64,000 bases of DNA from Halocaridina rubra (GCA_037179515.1 JAXCGZ010015146.1:62001-126000); one strand, 5' to 3'; positions 50,018 through 62,195 are shown, counted from the first letter of the stretch. Notes: generated from the sequence alone by a model not told the origin. Made by a program: numbers and translations.

Positions 50018-50165
50018 TGTCACTGTTAGTCCCCATTGAGGGTGGACACAGACAGATTGAAGCTGGGGAATTAAGGCTGTATGCTCTTCCTTTCACCCCT
50101 CCATGGACTCAAATGCTGGTACGTCCTCTCCCAAGTCGAGCATTCTACTGTTAAGCTACTTCAGT
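50018..50165 (-). mobile_element. Family A SINE copy
   Basis: 'tgtcactgttagtccccatt', 'gagggtggacacagacag', 'gctggggaattaaggctg', ending 'aagctacttcagtccc'. Confidence 0.75.
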
Positions 50166-50274
50166 CCCAAAAATAGACTCTTAAAAAGTATCATATGATT
50201 TGTAAAATTTCCTTAATATATTTCACTTGGGGAAAGAGATCCTTTGTTTTGATGTTTGCTGTTCTGTGTTTCTC

Positions 50275-50400
50275 TGTTAATCCTGTTTTAATGGGTGTGG
50301 GCAAAATAGCTTGGAGCTGGGGATTGAAGGTTGGATGCCCATCCCAATACTCCGCAGTGGGATTAAACACGGGTTTGTCACTTTCCAAAAGCAATCGGCT
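50275..50400 (-). mobile_element. Family A SINE copy, end missing
   Basis: 'gggtgtgggcaaaatagc', 'agctggggattgaagg', 'gggtttgtcactttcc'. It lies about 110 bases from the previous copy in the same orientation. Confidence 0.65.
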
Positions 50401-50547
50401 GTTTTGAAGTGAGAAACTTTATGGTAGAGCGCTGTCATTTATAATTATGTGTGGTATTATTAATATGAAAATATTAAGAGATATGAGACTCTTACAACTC
50501 AGAAGTTTGTTTTCATAGGAACTTTCCATAGTTTGCTTATGTCAACA

Positions 50548-50636
50548 AACAGCAAGCCTGCGTTCGATCCCACTTTAGGGCATTAGGAAGGGAGTACAGC
50601 CTATAATTCCTCAGCTACAACCTCTGATGCATAAAA
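50548..50636 (+). mobile_element. Family A SINE fragment
   Basis: B-box-like 'gcgttcgatccc', 'attaggaagggagtac', 'ataattcctcagctac'. The tail is lost. Confidence 0.5.
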
Positions 50637-50920
50637 TGGCAAACAATAACTTCAAGCATCTTTGATTGATAATATTTGTAACTATAACAGCTATAAACAT
50701 ATTCAACCTTTAACTTTCAACTCTTGAAGTTCCATCGGCTGAAATATAATCTATTTCTTGGAGGGATTTGGGGACAAATGGAAATATCAAGTTAGTATAT
50801 GTTTAAAGAGTTTGCTTTAACAGGAATAGGAAGAGAGAGAAAGAGAGCCAAGATAATTTTGAAATAGTATATTGTGCTAGTAAGTTCAGAAGTGACTACA
50901 GGACTATATAATCCTCTTTA

Positions 50921-51065
50921 TGTGTCACTGTTAGTCCTCATTATGGGGTTGGACACAGACTTTTTGGAGGTAGGGAGTTAAGGCGGGATGCCCTTCCTAA
51001 CACCCCATGGTTGTCTGTATTGCGGGTCTGTCACCTCTTTAATCGAGTATTCCACATGGTCCCAA
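50921..51065 (-). mobile_element. Family A SINE copy
   Basis: 'tgtcactgttagtcctcatt', 'gatgcccttcctaacacccc', 'gggtctgtcacct'. Confidence 0.7.
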
Positions 51066-51110
51066 ACCCCTGGAAAAAAAAATTGCTGCCTCGAATATGA
51101 AATCAAATAC

Positions 51111-53743
51111 AGATGCTCCCCAGCTTACGAACAGCCTACCTTTCGAATGGCCGTTCATAAGTAATATTATTTGTAAGTTGATATTTGGTATATACAGTAC
51201 AGTACAGTATTTGGTGTATTGTATTACCAATTATCAGTAAAACTTATAAAGTAATTAGAATCTAATACATTTGTTTTCTTATCTTATAGGCACTCAATAA
51301 AACATAAAAGATAATGTACACTAATATCTTTTAGTACAGTACTAATAATGTAATAATAATACATATAGTCATACATGGAGGGGTGAATGATGATAGTTCT
51401 AGTGTAGGTTTTGCGGTGGATGAGAGATGATAAGTTGTTGCGGAGTTATGCATTTGTATTTGTTTTCTCTAATAAAACATGTATCAATAAATTGTAATAA
51501 TAATATTAACAAACTGTAATAATATATTACAGTATAACCTTTGAGAGATGCTAAGATGTTGCAGAATTACGTATGATAAATTTGTTTTTTATCGTAAAGG
51601 CATCATTTTTAATTTAATATAAGACTTAAATTATATTAATAAATTGTAATGCAGTAATAATAATACAATGTAATAATAATATAGTACAGTATCAACCTTT
51701 TAAACTGGAAGAGTAGGTTTGAGGTGACTTATGAGAGAAGGTAAATTTTTGAAGAGTTTATATTGGCATTGGGTAGTCTGTGTCAGAGGGGGAGGAGGCA
51801 GCATAAGAAACAGAAGGTAATGGAAATGAAACACCTAAAGTTGAAGGCACTGGTTCTAGGATGTCTTCTGGTTCATGCACTTGTTCAGCAGTTTCTTGTG
51901 GATCCTCACGTTTCTTAAAGAATTGTTTTAAGGAAGTTTGAACTTTCTTTTTTCTCTCTTCATCGTATATGATTCAATAGCACTGCATAGCATCATGAAT
52001 GATGTTTGCTACTTTTGAACACCTTTCAACATTCAGGTCCTGGTTCTCAAAAATAGTAAGAACATATTCTATAAAAGAAAACCCCTAAGCCATTAACTTT
52101 GTTTCAGACTTTTTCAAAGTGACAAGCTCTTCATTCTCTTCTAGTTCTTCTCTTATCATGGCTTCCAGTCCCATTATTTTGTCATTTGTCAATTCCTGAG
52201 AGAGTGACTCGAACAGCTCTTCACAATCCTCTTCCTCCAAGTCAAGCTTCAGCTCTTTGTTTATTTCTACGAGATTTTCAACGATATTCTTGACATCCAC
52301 CTCTGGTGAAAATTCATTAAAATTGTTGACAAACTGTGGGCATTAAGCCTTTCAAACACCGTTCATAAAGTTCTCGGTAACTTCACGCCATGACACATCA
52401 GTGAATTTGATACACGTATGAATATTGTATTCCTTCCAAAAGTCATGTAAAATCATATCATGGTCATTACACACTGCCTTTAATGCTTCCCTGTACATGC
52501 GAAGAGTATCATACTAGAATTTGCTATTACACATTGGTCCATTAGCTGAAGGAGGAAAGTTGTGCTAGGAGGCAGATAGACAACATTTCCGTCCTGTTGG
52601 GGATCATCTTTGAATACAGCAAGTGTCACCCACCCAGGCCTTAATGTTGGACATCCAAATTACGGGAAAAGAACTCTTCTTGATATTCTTCATCGCCTGT
52701 GGATTTTCAGATCAGTATACCAAGAGTGGTTTGAGCTTGAAGTCTCCCGAAGTGTTGCTGCCAAGCACCAAGGTCAATCTATCCTCGCTACCTTTAAGCC
52801 TGGCATTGTCTTCTCTTCACGGCTGACGAATGTTTTTTGTTGCATTTTTTCCCTAAAAATGCCAGTCTCATCCACACTGAAAATTTGCAAAAGGAAGATA
52901 TCCACTGTCATTAATGATTATTTTTAGCTCATTCGGGAATATCACAGCAACGTATTTGTTGGCACTCACTGATTCACAACTAATAGAAACATGATGCAAG
53001 TTTGCATGTTTCTTGAAATGTTGGAACCTTCCATAACTCGCTGCAAACATTTCATCACCCACACTTTCACCAGCCTTAGCCTTCAAGTCTTCAAAAGAGA
53101 CAAGCCTTCTCCTGCATTAATAAAAGGCCAAGTCTTACCCTCCACTGCCATTGGTGTTCCATCCAAATAGCTAGGAACTTATTCCATTTTTCTATAAGTC
53201 TTCCTCTCCCTTCTTAATAATAGTAAACAGCATTGGCAAGGCACTTTTCACATGTTCTGTAATAAGGTCTTTGTTCTTGTAAATCGTGCCCACAGTGGAA
53301 CAATTCATATTGAAAACGTGGGCTACATTCACCATTTATACCACTATTTTATTTCCTTATTACTGCCATTTTTGTTTCCAGCAAGATGGCTTGTCTTTGT
53401 TTTGAAGCGCCACAGTATAAATAGCCTACATTTTTTACCACAAATGATGGATAATCGATTCACTGAATATTTCATGTTAAAATCCTGGTACACAACGATG
53501 AGTGTCAGAATGCCTTTGTGGGACGCTAGCTGAGACAACAATACCAACAGCATGCTCTATGCGACAGTGCTGCACGCCGTCGTTTGTGGCCAAAAGTCGT
53601 ACTAGGTGTGAGAACCATTGCCCACAAAATTTAAATCATGGCAAATTTCGTTCATATACTTTGTATACTTTTAAATTGCAGTTCACTTCGTTCGTATTTG
53701 CAGGTGTTTGTATGCCAGATGTTCGTAAGTCAAGAAGTGTCTG
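51111..53743 (-). mobile_element. Tigger/pogo-like DNA transposon, decayed, 2.6 kb
   Basis: Ends CAGATGCTCCCCAGCTTACG and, inverted, CAGACACTTCTTGACTTACG, with TA on the left side and a changed site on the right. Between them, on the minus strand, is a Tigger-type transposase pseudogene. The last 500 bases before the left end hold AT-rich internal repeats ('aataataatacaatgtaat'). Size and content fit a once-autonomous element. Short relatives lie at 10108-10383 and 54304-54415. Confidence 0.78.
51750..53330 (-). pseudogene. Tigger-type transposase pseudogene
   Basis: Reading the minus strand from 53330 down, in shifting frames, I see a psq-like helix (CSTVGTIYKNK) and a CENP-B-type helix part (QEKA...LKAKAGESVGDEMF). 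Then come FKKHANLHHV, KDRLTL-like and SENPQAMKN blocks, IKAWV, a QLMDQCVIANF block near 52530, and the C-terminal acidic region of the 71-codon frame at 52085-52300. That is the domain order of a Tigger DDE transposase. Multiple stops and shifts break it, so it is inactive. The 52085-52300 frame is therefore only a surviving piece, not a separate gene. Confidence 0.75.
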
Positions 53744-53974
53744 TCTACTTAATATAGTTGATAATGAAAAACTTTTAAATTTTCTAAATTGTAAGAATGA
53801 CATTGCTCAATTACATAAATGAAGCAAAATGCTTACCCTAAAACTCGTCATATCTCACTTCATTTTGCCTGCTTTCCCACTTCATCTCACAGGTGCTTTG
53901 GAGCAAGAAAACAAGTTCAGCAAAGAAGGGATTGCCATCCACCTGGTCTTCTGTATGGCATCTTTTTTTTTTTT

Positions 53975-54275
53975 TATGATCGTGACAACAGGATGGGCAA
54001 AAAAAATTAATAAATCTACCCTCATCTAGACTGGGCACTTAGAAAACATAAAGAGAAACAGAGATGGGGAGTATTGTGACTTGTCAGATGTGAAGGGATA
54101 ATAAGACATGTGTAACGAATATCCAAGAATATTCGATGTTGATGTAGGCATAGAAAGTGACCATAACTGAAGAAAGACTTAACATCGAATTGTCCTGGAC
54201 AGTCTTATTCAAGTTCACAAGGCCCTTTAACTGTAGTATCGCAACAGGCGGTTGGTGCCATTGTTACGACTAGCA
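53975..54275 (-). mobile_element. LINE-tail-like repeat
   Basis: Inverted relative of 525-808 over about 280 bases, including 'aagacttaacat' and 'gcaacaggcggttgg'. Ends with the 'gatgggcaaaaaaaatt' tail. Confidence 0.65.
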
Positions 54276-54303
54276 AGGCACCCTGAATATGTTGGTATAT
54301 ATG

Positions 54304-54415
54304 TACAGAAGGTCCCCTACAGCACTACATATGTATGTACAGTGCAGTACTTTTTACCTAAACATAACTTACGAGCAGATTTCTGGAACCTAGTTCATTC
54401 ATAAGTTGGGGGCTG
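54304..54415. mobile_element. Short Tigger-type MITE
   Basis: 'acagaaggtcccctac' on the left and inverted 'agacagcccccaacttatg' on the right. The inner part 'acttacgagcagatttctgg' matches 10333-10352 in the 276-bp MITE. Confidence 0.6.
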
Positions 54416-54531
54416 TCTTTGCAATGTGTTATCAATCACTTTCCATTATTAGAGAGAGAAAAATGAACAGGCCCAAAGTAGGTCCTCTTGGGTATCCAGA
54501 GTATCATTTTCTCCATGTTACTGTCGTTTGC

Positions 54532-54697
54532 CACTTTGTGTCACACTTAATGCCAGTTCAAATGGGGGTGGACACAGATAGGCTAGATCTGGGGATTTAA
54601 GGATGGATACCCTTCCTAATGCCCTGCTGTTGGCTCCCACACGGGTTACTCACTTTCAAAGTTTAGTGTTTTAACCATTGCACTACCACAGTCTCCA
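54532..54697 (-). mobile_element. Family A SINE copy, complete
   Basis: 'tgggggtggacacagatagg', 'gatacccttcctaatgccc', and the inverted head 'ttgcactaccacagtctcc'. Confidence 0.75.
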
Positions 54698-54748
54698 ATA
54701 TAAATATCAATAGAATAATATAATATTCTCTATATAAATATTGCTTAC

Positions 54749-54835
54749 AGCAAAGGCTGCAATCCCCTTTGTAAGGGGGTAGCTGAGTCAAAGCATGTAG
54801 CCATACCCTTAATATCACACTGTTAGTTATTTTTA
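54749..54835 (-). repeat. Family B fragment
   Basis: 'ccctttgtaagggggtagctg' in two pieces and 'agtcaaagcatgtag'. It lies about 40 bases before the next acceptor. Confidence 0.6.
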
Positions 54836-54873
54836 TATTTCATGAATGAGAAACTACTTTTTTTTTTATTCAG

Positions 54874-55074
54874 GCTTATTCAAACAGCGAGCTGCTGTGC
54901 CCCATCTGTGGCAGAGCAAGCACGCGAAAAGACAACTTGGAACGTCACATTCGGAGTCATTTCGGGGATAAACCTTTCAAGTGCCCTTTCTGCGATTACC
55001 GAACGCAGACAAAATGGAACATGAAATCTCACGTAGAAAGAAGACACTCTCAACCACAGCCTGTGTTCACATGA
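54874..55074 (+). CDS. Plus gene: distal alternative terminal exon, two C2H2 fingers
   Basis: 66 residues plus TGA, phase 0 after a long T-tract acceptor (tttttttttattcag). Opens AYSNSELL, then finger 1 CPICGRASTRKDNLERHIRS (H-x3-H), linker FGDKPF, finger 2 CPFCDYRTQTKWNMKSH with H-x4-H, and a short tail ending PVFT. Helix residues -1, 2, 3 and 6 of finger 1 are R, D, N, R, which in the classical code favour GAG (inference). It is 31 of 51 identical to the distal exon of the minus gene, including the unusual Ser in place of the core Phe in finger 1. It would be spliced from 40983, skipping 45614-46027. The frame starting at 54842 in another phase is a shadow. Confidence 0.9.
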   Translation, partial: AYSNSELLCPICGRASTRKDNLERHIRSHFGDKPFKCPFCDYRTQTKWNMKSHVERRHSQPQPVFT

Positions 55075-55149
55075 TGGAGATCTGGATTCTGAATTATAAT
55101 GACATGGAATGATAATACACAGTGGTTCTTTAAATATGGTAAGTTTCGA

Positions 55150-55355
55150 CAGCTACAGCTATCAGGCTTCATGGCAGAAGATCCTTGTCAATATACCCTT
55201 TGGAAGACCCATCTAGGGTGGTGGGGGAATTGTAGCAACCCTTTATCTCCAAAGAGCTAAGAGAAGTGATCAAGATATGTTTGGATTATGGTGAATGTGT
55301 GCTTTGACTTGATCATCCCCCTTACATGGGGGATTGAGGCCATTGCAGATATATA
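55150..55355 (+). mobile_element. Family B repeat in the 3' UTR region
   Basis: 'caggcttcatggcagaag', 'ggaagacccatctagggtgg', 'cccttacatgggggattg', 'gaggccattgcagatatata'. It starts about 75 bases after the stop, so it is probably transcribed with the distal isoform. Confidence 0.72.
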
Positions 55356-55934
55356 TAAGTAAGATTCGCCTTCAGTTGAATTTTGAGAGAAGCTTAGGGG
55401 TTTCTACTCTTAGATAGTCTTTTCAGCCTGTCAGTGGGATCAATCTGACAACTGATTCTTGAGAAAGTGTGACTGGGGAATTAACACTGGCTACCACAAT
55501 CTTACCGTCCCACGGTCGTCTCAATCGCGGGTCTACCAACTCCGCAGTGGAAAACGCTAACCACTACACCATAGTGGTCCCCAGCAGCTTAGGACTGTAT
55601 CCCAAATAAGAAATGTCTGTATATTTGTCTCCATATTGGAGAGGAAACTGTAGATAACTATACTTACTTGTTTTGAATTTTGTATCACTGTATATCCTTT
55701 CTCTTACCTCATTTTCTTTATATAAGACTCTGTATTCTGCTAAAGTTAGCTTCTACCATAACAAAAGAATTGAGGTAGCAGAGCTTCAACCTGCTTTCTG
55801 TAATTAATAATGTAAAAAGGTAAGAATTTCATATTGATAGTTTTTACTTTCTTATTAGATATTAGTAGTTTTTCAGAATTTGTATTACTCTGTTACCCGG
55901 ACTCAATAAACATAGAAATTTTTACATCATCATT
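55356..55934. other. 3' flank of the plus gene
   Basis: Contains an inverted tRNA-like remnant near 55495-55580 ('gggtctaccaactccgcag', 'aaccactacaccatagtggt') that looks like another SINE head, and the AATAAA listed separately. Confidence 0.45.
55905..55910 (+). terminator. Candidate poly(A) signal AATAAA
   Basis: AATAAA about 830 bases after the distal stop codon, in an AT-rich context. Plausible end of the distal transcript, not proven. Confidence 0.3.
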
Positions 55935-56085
55935 GTATACAAAAGACATAATTCCCCTCAAGGGGGTGGCTGAGTCAAAGCAAAAATTTGACTCTCAGTG
56001 GAAATAGAATACAAAGGAGGGTATTCCCAGGCCCCTCACTCTGCCCCATTTAGTCGACTTTTACGACATGCAGGGGAACATCATG
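55935..56085 (-). repeat. Family B variant
   Basis: Same variant as 12765-12905: 'cccctcaagggggtggctgag', split by a base, then 'aatacaaaggagggtattcc' and 'acatgcaggggaacatc'. Confidence 0.55.
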
Positions 56086-58109
56086 GCAGATTTATAATAG
56101 GGAAATAAACTATCATTTTGAGTGGGTGACTTTAATGAATATGCGACGAAGAAATTACAAAATTTTAGAGAACAGGATTGTAATTGATCATAAGTTGAAA
56201 TTTCCATAAACAAATATAAATGTATGCCTACAAATGCATAATACATTATGTTGGGTACTTTGTTGGGCATTTTACATCTCGCATACATGCTCCTCCATAC
56301 CCAAGGATTAAGAAAACATATAAAATTACAAATACATATTCTCCGTTGTCTTGCTAGGTCATGTCATCATCACCCAAGGCTATGAAGTCCTGCATCACTG
56401 AAGGGTTTGAGAGCCATAAGGAAAAGATTAGGTTGGTTCAATGATAACAATAACAAAAGTAATGGAAAAAATCAAGTTTATGGAGGCACAGAGTGAATAT
56501 TTATCTACAAGCTATGATTTTTGTTGTAATACGTTATCGTGATATTGGTGTATGCATACATCACGTAATACAAGTACATGTCCAAGGGTGTGAGTTCAGG
56601 TTAAGTTAAAGAGATCCCCACTCATTTTTAAAGGCTGGTTGTTTAATATAATACATCGATATCTAATGGATCTTCAGTTTAATATATTTTACATTAGCAT
56701 ATCTTTATGGAACACTAAAAGGAAAATAGGGCAAATTGGACGAGTACTGACATATAGGGTCAGGAAAATATGTGATACTGAATGTACCATTAATGACACC
56801 GCCTCTTCACGTTGCTTTCCTTTTGACTATTTCTACCTGGGCTTGTTGCTTGGCTAATAATAATATATATTCTTCGATGGTGACGACCAACCCTAACAAG
56901 AGACTGTAATATATGTTCTTTGTATATTTGTATGTTTTGCTATCCATGTCAAGAAAAACACATCAAGAGACCCTTACCAGCCCAATCATTGAATGAGTTC
57001 ACATTAATGAGGCATTCTGACTATTAAAACTTGTAGAAAAATTTAAATAACTATAGACTAAAAGTTTCCTGTAGTTTCAATCGCACTGCAATAGTTTGAT
57101 CTCTTATTAAAACTTATTGATTGCATATATAATTTAAACCTTTGACCACAGTATAAATATTCGTAATTAAAAAAAATATATATTGATTTTTACACATGAA
57201 ATGAACAAATCCGGACAAATATTCATATTCAATATCTGATGAGACACTTTAAGATGACATTGTTCAAAACACCCATATAAAATTTTTGTTTCTGGTATGA
57301 ACATAGATAATCCATTATCAACTTTTTATTAAGTTTTTTATTCCTAAACACACACACTGGAATCTTACAACTTTAGGGTAACGACTGGTCAGTCCAAACA
57401 AATCAGGCTCTTAAACCAAAGGTCTCTCTCTCTTCAAGGAAACATCAAATTGAAACAAGATAATCGTTACAAAATTGTGCAGTACTCTGTATCAAGGTAA
57501 TATACACTTGTCTCTCTATCAAACAGCACTATTGTCCAAACTAATAGCAATGCATGATTAAAATTCCAACATGCTTTCCAAAATCTGTTCTCCATTTATA
57601 AACATTAACCTGTTTCACTCTGGGGACATAATACTTTATTGACAGGAATATAAAACAGTTTACTGAATTTTCCATAGGATTACAAAGAGTGCATGTCTCC
57701 AAATTGCGCATGTAACCCTTTATTCCTCTCGTACAAACTCATGGATATCTTGTGGATTTTATATTCAGTGTCAATACAGAACTAATGATATTAAATAAAG
57801 TTAATTATTAATTATAATAATAATGAAATTAATTTACTTATTAATAATAAGAATAATGAAACCAGGGATCAAATATTTGCCTTGAATGATTTTGGTTGAT
57901 GCAAGTAAAAAAAAATATTCAATAAATATCACTAGAGGCAAAGTATTTCTGAGCCTTTACAAACGTTTAAAATAATAATACTGAAATAAACCTGAAAATG
58001 GTATCCAGTAGTTAACAGTGATGATTAAAATAATATAAAATAATATAAATATATATACATTCACTAGTTATCTTTGAAGGCAAATGCAAAGAGCAAAGTG
58101 CATAAAAGT
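56086..58109. other. Intergenic or downstream sequence, no gene seen
   Basis: AT-rich. Includes at about 56815-56870 the repeat shared with 2820-2960. No zinc-finger motif on either strand. Confidence 0.45.
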
Positions 58110-58440
58110 AAGAAAAAGCTGGAAAATGGAAATGAGTGAATATAAAATAAGGATATGACTACTAAAGAAAATGTCACAATTCTAACAGAATAAATGAAAT
58201 AGAGGCATTAATACCATACAGAGAATAAGCATATAAAAGTAAATGGAATATACCATGAAATAATATAAAAGGCTATGATGATTTAAAAAGTCACAACTCC
58301 AAGAGAATAAATGAAGTATGGGTATTAATAGCATATAAAGAATTCACATTTCTAAAATGAATTAGAGGTATTAATAGTGTACAATGAATTTACTGGTAAA
58401 AGTATATAGAATACATTGCAAAATAATGGAGATAACTCAA
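58110..58440. repeat. ~119-bp degenerate tandem repeat
   Basis: 'gtcacaattctaacagaat' and 'aaatgaaatagaggcatta' at about 58172 return as 'gtcacaactccaagagaat' and 'aaatgaagtatgggtatta' at about 58291, with a partial third copy. Confidence 0.7.
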
Positions 58441-60227
58441 CAGAAATGAATTCACAACATTTTTCATGTCACACAATAACCACTCGTTATTACTGTATCA
58501 AACTTTCCGTGCAAAATCACACATTAATGTATCGCTTAAATGTACGTACAAAGCCTTGGCATACAAAATTAGACATTAATTAAATCTGTACAATTAACCC
58601 AATACCCAATTACCCATCAATGAGTAAAAAGAACATGTTTTCCCAAAAGCTCAAACACTTCACAAAACAGTCATATTTGTAAGTGTAATGTAAAAAGTTT
58701 CTCACGAATGAATAAAAATATAAGTCGTTAAAATCTTGAACGAAATGAATCCTTCTTAAATACACTCAAGTTTAACGTCAGAGTAATTAAATATTGTAGG
58801 TATAAAAGTAGGAAAGTGTCCTTAAAATTGCCAATACTAATGCTCTAGCACAAGTTGTGTGGATAATATTAGGTATAAAAATTACCATAAAGTCAGATAT
58901 ATAGTCTGCAACTTTTAGCATAACAATGCACTTCACAATACAAGACAAAAGGCAGTGAACATTTCTCTCAGACTTTTACATAAATGTAAGGGTTATTTCA
59001 CAATGTCTGTGAGCAAAAGTATGGAGCAAATATGATAAAAAAAAAAATTTACATTCTCTCACTGCACTGAATTACTGGTATTGTTCAAGTCCTGGTACCT
59101 CATAGCACTAATATATTCGTTAATACCAAAATGTTGACACAATGGACATCCAAAACTATTCTTTTACGTCATAACACTTACTTGTATCTTATTACCAAAG
59201 CGGACAACGTGACACACCCATATGTAGTTGTCCCTCATCTTACACAGTTTTTAATATACACGGTTAGAAAATATTACAAAGTAAATTTTTTTTTTAAATA
59301 TTCTCCTCAAAAAAAAATAAATTATGACAACTAAAGTACTGTTTTCACATAAATTTAAACTATTAGGCAAAGTTTAAATGAAGTACAGTCAAGTAGGCTT
59401 TATTCAAAGTATAAAGGAGGTTGGGAATAAGTTATGTGTTGAGTATAGACATATTTAGATAGGGGTTTTGCCTATAGGTGATTTTAGACTTACAAAATGT
59501 GGTGGAACCAATTAACAGTGTAAAATGCGAGACAACCGTAGTCCACATGAATATTTCAAACAGGGCAGTCAATTGCTGAGAAAGTTTAACACCATTTTGT
59601 CATAAAGTTATGGACAAATCTACCTCATAAAGGATATATCGGTAACCGAAAAAAAAAAAAAAATTTGCAAAGCTTTCTCTCAGCACGACCAGCACCTTCT
59701 GTTTTTAAGTAACACCCCTAATGTTAAAGTAGTATGTACTATGGTGACAGAAAAATATCTACTTACATACAGAGCAATTACAAAATAATAATTTCACAGT
59801 TACTCATTTCCTGGCAGGTCATCAGTCTTATTGTATATATTTCTCACAGTACAGTTTACCTCTATTCATTGAAAATGAAGTAAAACCTAACTTCTTGAGA
59901 GATTAGGTTTTATTTTTGTTTCCTTTTTCTTCTACAAAACAATATGTAAGCTATAATAAAAATGGTATAAATAGACGACAACTCAAAGGTGCTATGAGAA
60001 TTCAAATTTATCAAGAAGCTTAACTCATATTCAAAAAGTGGTGGTAATGCCTGTCAAGTGTAACATATTATATATAATTTTATAAATACAGAAGAAACTA
60101 TCTATTGTAGGTAAAAAATTTATAATTTAATTCTATTATTTTCTTCTACATTTTATCTCCCATCATCAGTACTTCTGTACTAAATGAAGGTGTTAATGAA
60201 CTAAAATACAGTATATGAAAACTAAAA
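58441..60227. other. AT-rich non-coding
   Basis: No protein, RNA or transposon signal that I can support. Confidence 0.5.
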
Positions 60228-60400
60228 CGAAAAAGATGAAGGCAGGTAAATTAGTCAATTGCTCCAAATCTTCCTTAAAACTAAACAGAAAATGAGGAAA
60301 ACCAGTGAATTAGTCTACTGCTCCAAATCTTTCTAAAAACTAAAAGAATAAAGAGGCAAACAGATGAATTAGTCTATTGCTGCAAATCTTTCTGGTTACA
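60228..60400. repeat. ~62-bp tandem repeat, three units
   Basis: 'ttagtcaattgctccaaatc', 'ttagtctactgctccaaatc' and 'ttagtctattgctgcaaatc' at regular spacing. Confidence 0.85.
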
Positions 60401-60645
60401 CAGTAAAGCTCTTTCTCAGATCTTACTAAAAATGTAAATATGACTAGGAAGATTAATCTGGAATACTCTAGTTACGTGTAAAACAAAGTCGTTAAAGCAA
60501 GCTAAAGACTTAATTAGGTAATGATCACGACTAGATGATGGCTTTGTAATACTGAGTCCTCGATCTTAATGCTTTCTTCAAATAACACTTTATAAACAAG
60601 GGCCACTGACAAAGCCTCACTTTACTATTACCTTTGCTCTGCTTT

Positions 60646-60808
60646 AAGTGATGCCATTAGCTCCAATGAATGGTGGTGGACACAGACAGGTTGGAACTCT
60701 AAGGGGAGTTAAGATTGGATGGCCTTCCAAACAGCCAAGGTGTCCAGTCTTAATTCCCATCTCCAATCTGTATGCGCCAACCCCTATGATGGGGAATAAT
60801 AGTGACAA
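60646..60808. mobile_element. Two family A halves in inverted arrangement
   Basis: The left half is inverted family A ('tggtggtggacacagacagg', 'gagttaagattggatggcc'). The right half is direct family A ('ccagtcttaattcccatctcc', in two pieces, and 'ataatagtgacaag'). The two meet near 60745 and can fold on each other. Confidence 0.65.
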
Positions 60809-61993
60809 GTAAAACATAAAACAAACTTCACCACTATGTATATTTTCTTGTTCCAATTTAATCATTTTCAGTACTGCAGAGGAAGACTGTAATGTAAAAT
60901 CAAGTATCATATAAAATGCTACATATAGAAGATCATTTAAACATACAAAATGATTAGTTTAGCTTTATGCAAAAAAGGTGTGCAATGTCCGGGATTCAGC
61001 ATTTGTCACACTTTTATTATATTCAAAACAACAGAATTATATTTGACTGATGATGTTTTTCAAAATCTGTAGTAAAATTGAGGTAAAGTTAAGCATTTCC
61101 CATATCAACCCTTCAAAAAATAATTTTTTTTCTTTTTATAAACATAACTTTCTACTGTCAGAATCAGCAGTGGCCACAAGAAAAGGAAGATAACAAAAAA
61201 GCAATATAAAATAATAATGATAATAATAATAATAATAACTACACATTTAACATGAAATTGATACTCCACTTATCAGTGCCTTCACGCCCTTAATTTACAA
61301 CTAAAAAGGTAATATATGTGGCAGTAATAATACAAACACTAGGTAATACGTAATCAATCATGTCGCAAGACTGGTTATATCAATAAATACAATATTTATA
61401 CTTACTGTGTATAAAATGTCAATAAATCACAGCTATGACTTTACCTCTATGGTTCGATCTACTGTAATTCAAAATAAAAATTTCCTTTAACCAGTTCTAA
61501 GTTAAGCAAAGACCTCACTAGCAAATTCCATTGATTACATAACTAACTCATGTTACAGAAGAACGTGTTTTCAATTTACCTCGTCCAAAAGTATGCTTTA
61601 TGAAGGGAAACATGGGAGAGCTTTCAGAAGTTGCAGAATTTCTTATATCACCTGCTACAATAATTACAACTAATGGATAACTCCCTCAATCTAAAAAAAA
61701 AAATGGCAATCTTAACACACTCTAAACCTAAATTTTGTCTTTGATATTAAATAAAGCATGCATTAATGTAACTTAAAACAGAGAATATTAGCATCTGCTT
61801 CACAACCAAATATCCAATTGGTCCACAAAGCAACAACGACATAAACAGTGACAACTTATCATGCCAGAGGTAAAACTGACAATTCAAATATACCCTATTA
61901 TTGTCACTTAGCTGAGCGTATTTTATATTATATATATTAATAAGTTACTAGACTACCAGATATATCTAATACATATTGAAACTTTATGTATGA
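60809..61993. other. Non-coding
   Basis: Short AATAAT runs near 61205. No gene. Confidence 0.5.
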
Positions 61994-62195
61994 AGCAGCT
62001 GTGGTTGTCAAGCCTCACGGCAGATCCTTTCCCACTTACCCCGTGCGTGACCAATGTAGGGTGGTTAGGGGGAATTGTGGCAGCACATTATCCCCTTATC
62101 CTCAGAGCTAAGAGAGTTCACCAAGGTGCTCTAGTGGATGTATGTCCTTTGACTTGGCCAACCCCTTACAAGGGGGATTGTGGCCATTGTATTAT
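61994..62195 (+). mobile_element. Family B repeat, near full length
   Basis: 'caagcctcacggcagatcc', 'cgtgaccaatgtagggtgg', 'aaccccttacaagggggatt', 'gtggccattgtatta'. The 113-codon frame across it is a shadow. Confidence 0.75.

Noticed and set aside
52085..52300. 71-codon acidic frame as a small gene
   Set aside because: It continues on both sides into a broken Tigger-type transposase bounded by inverted ends.
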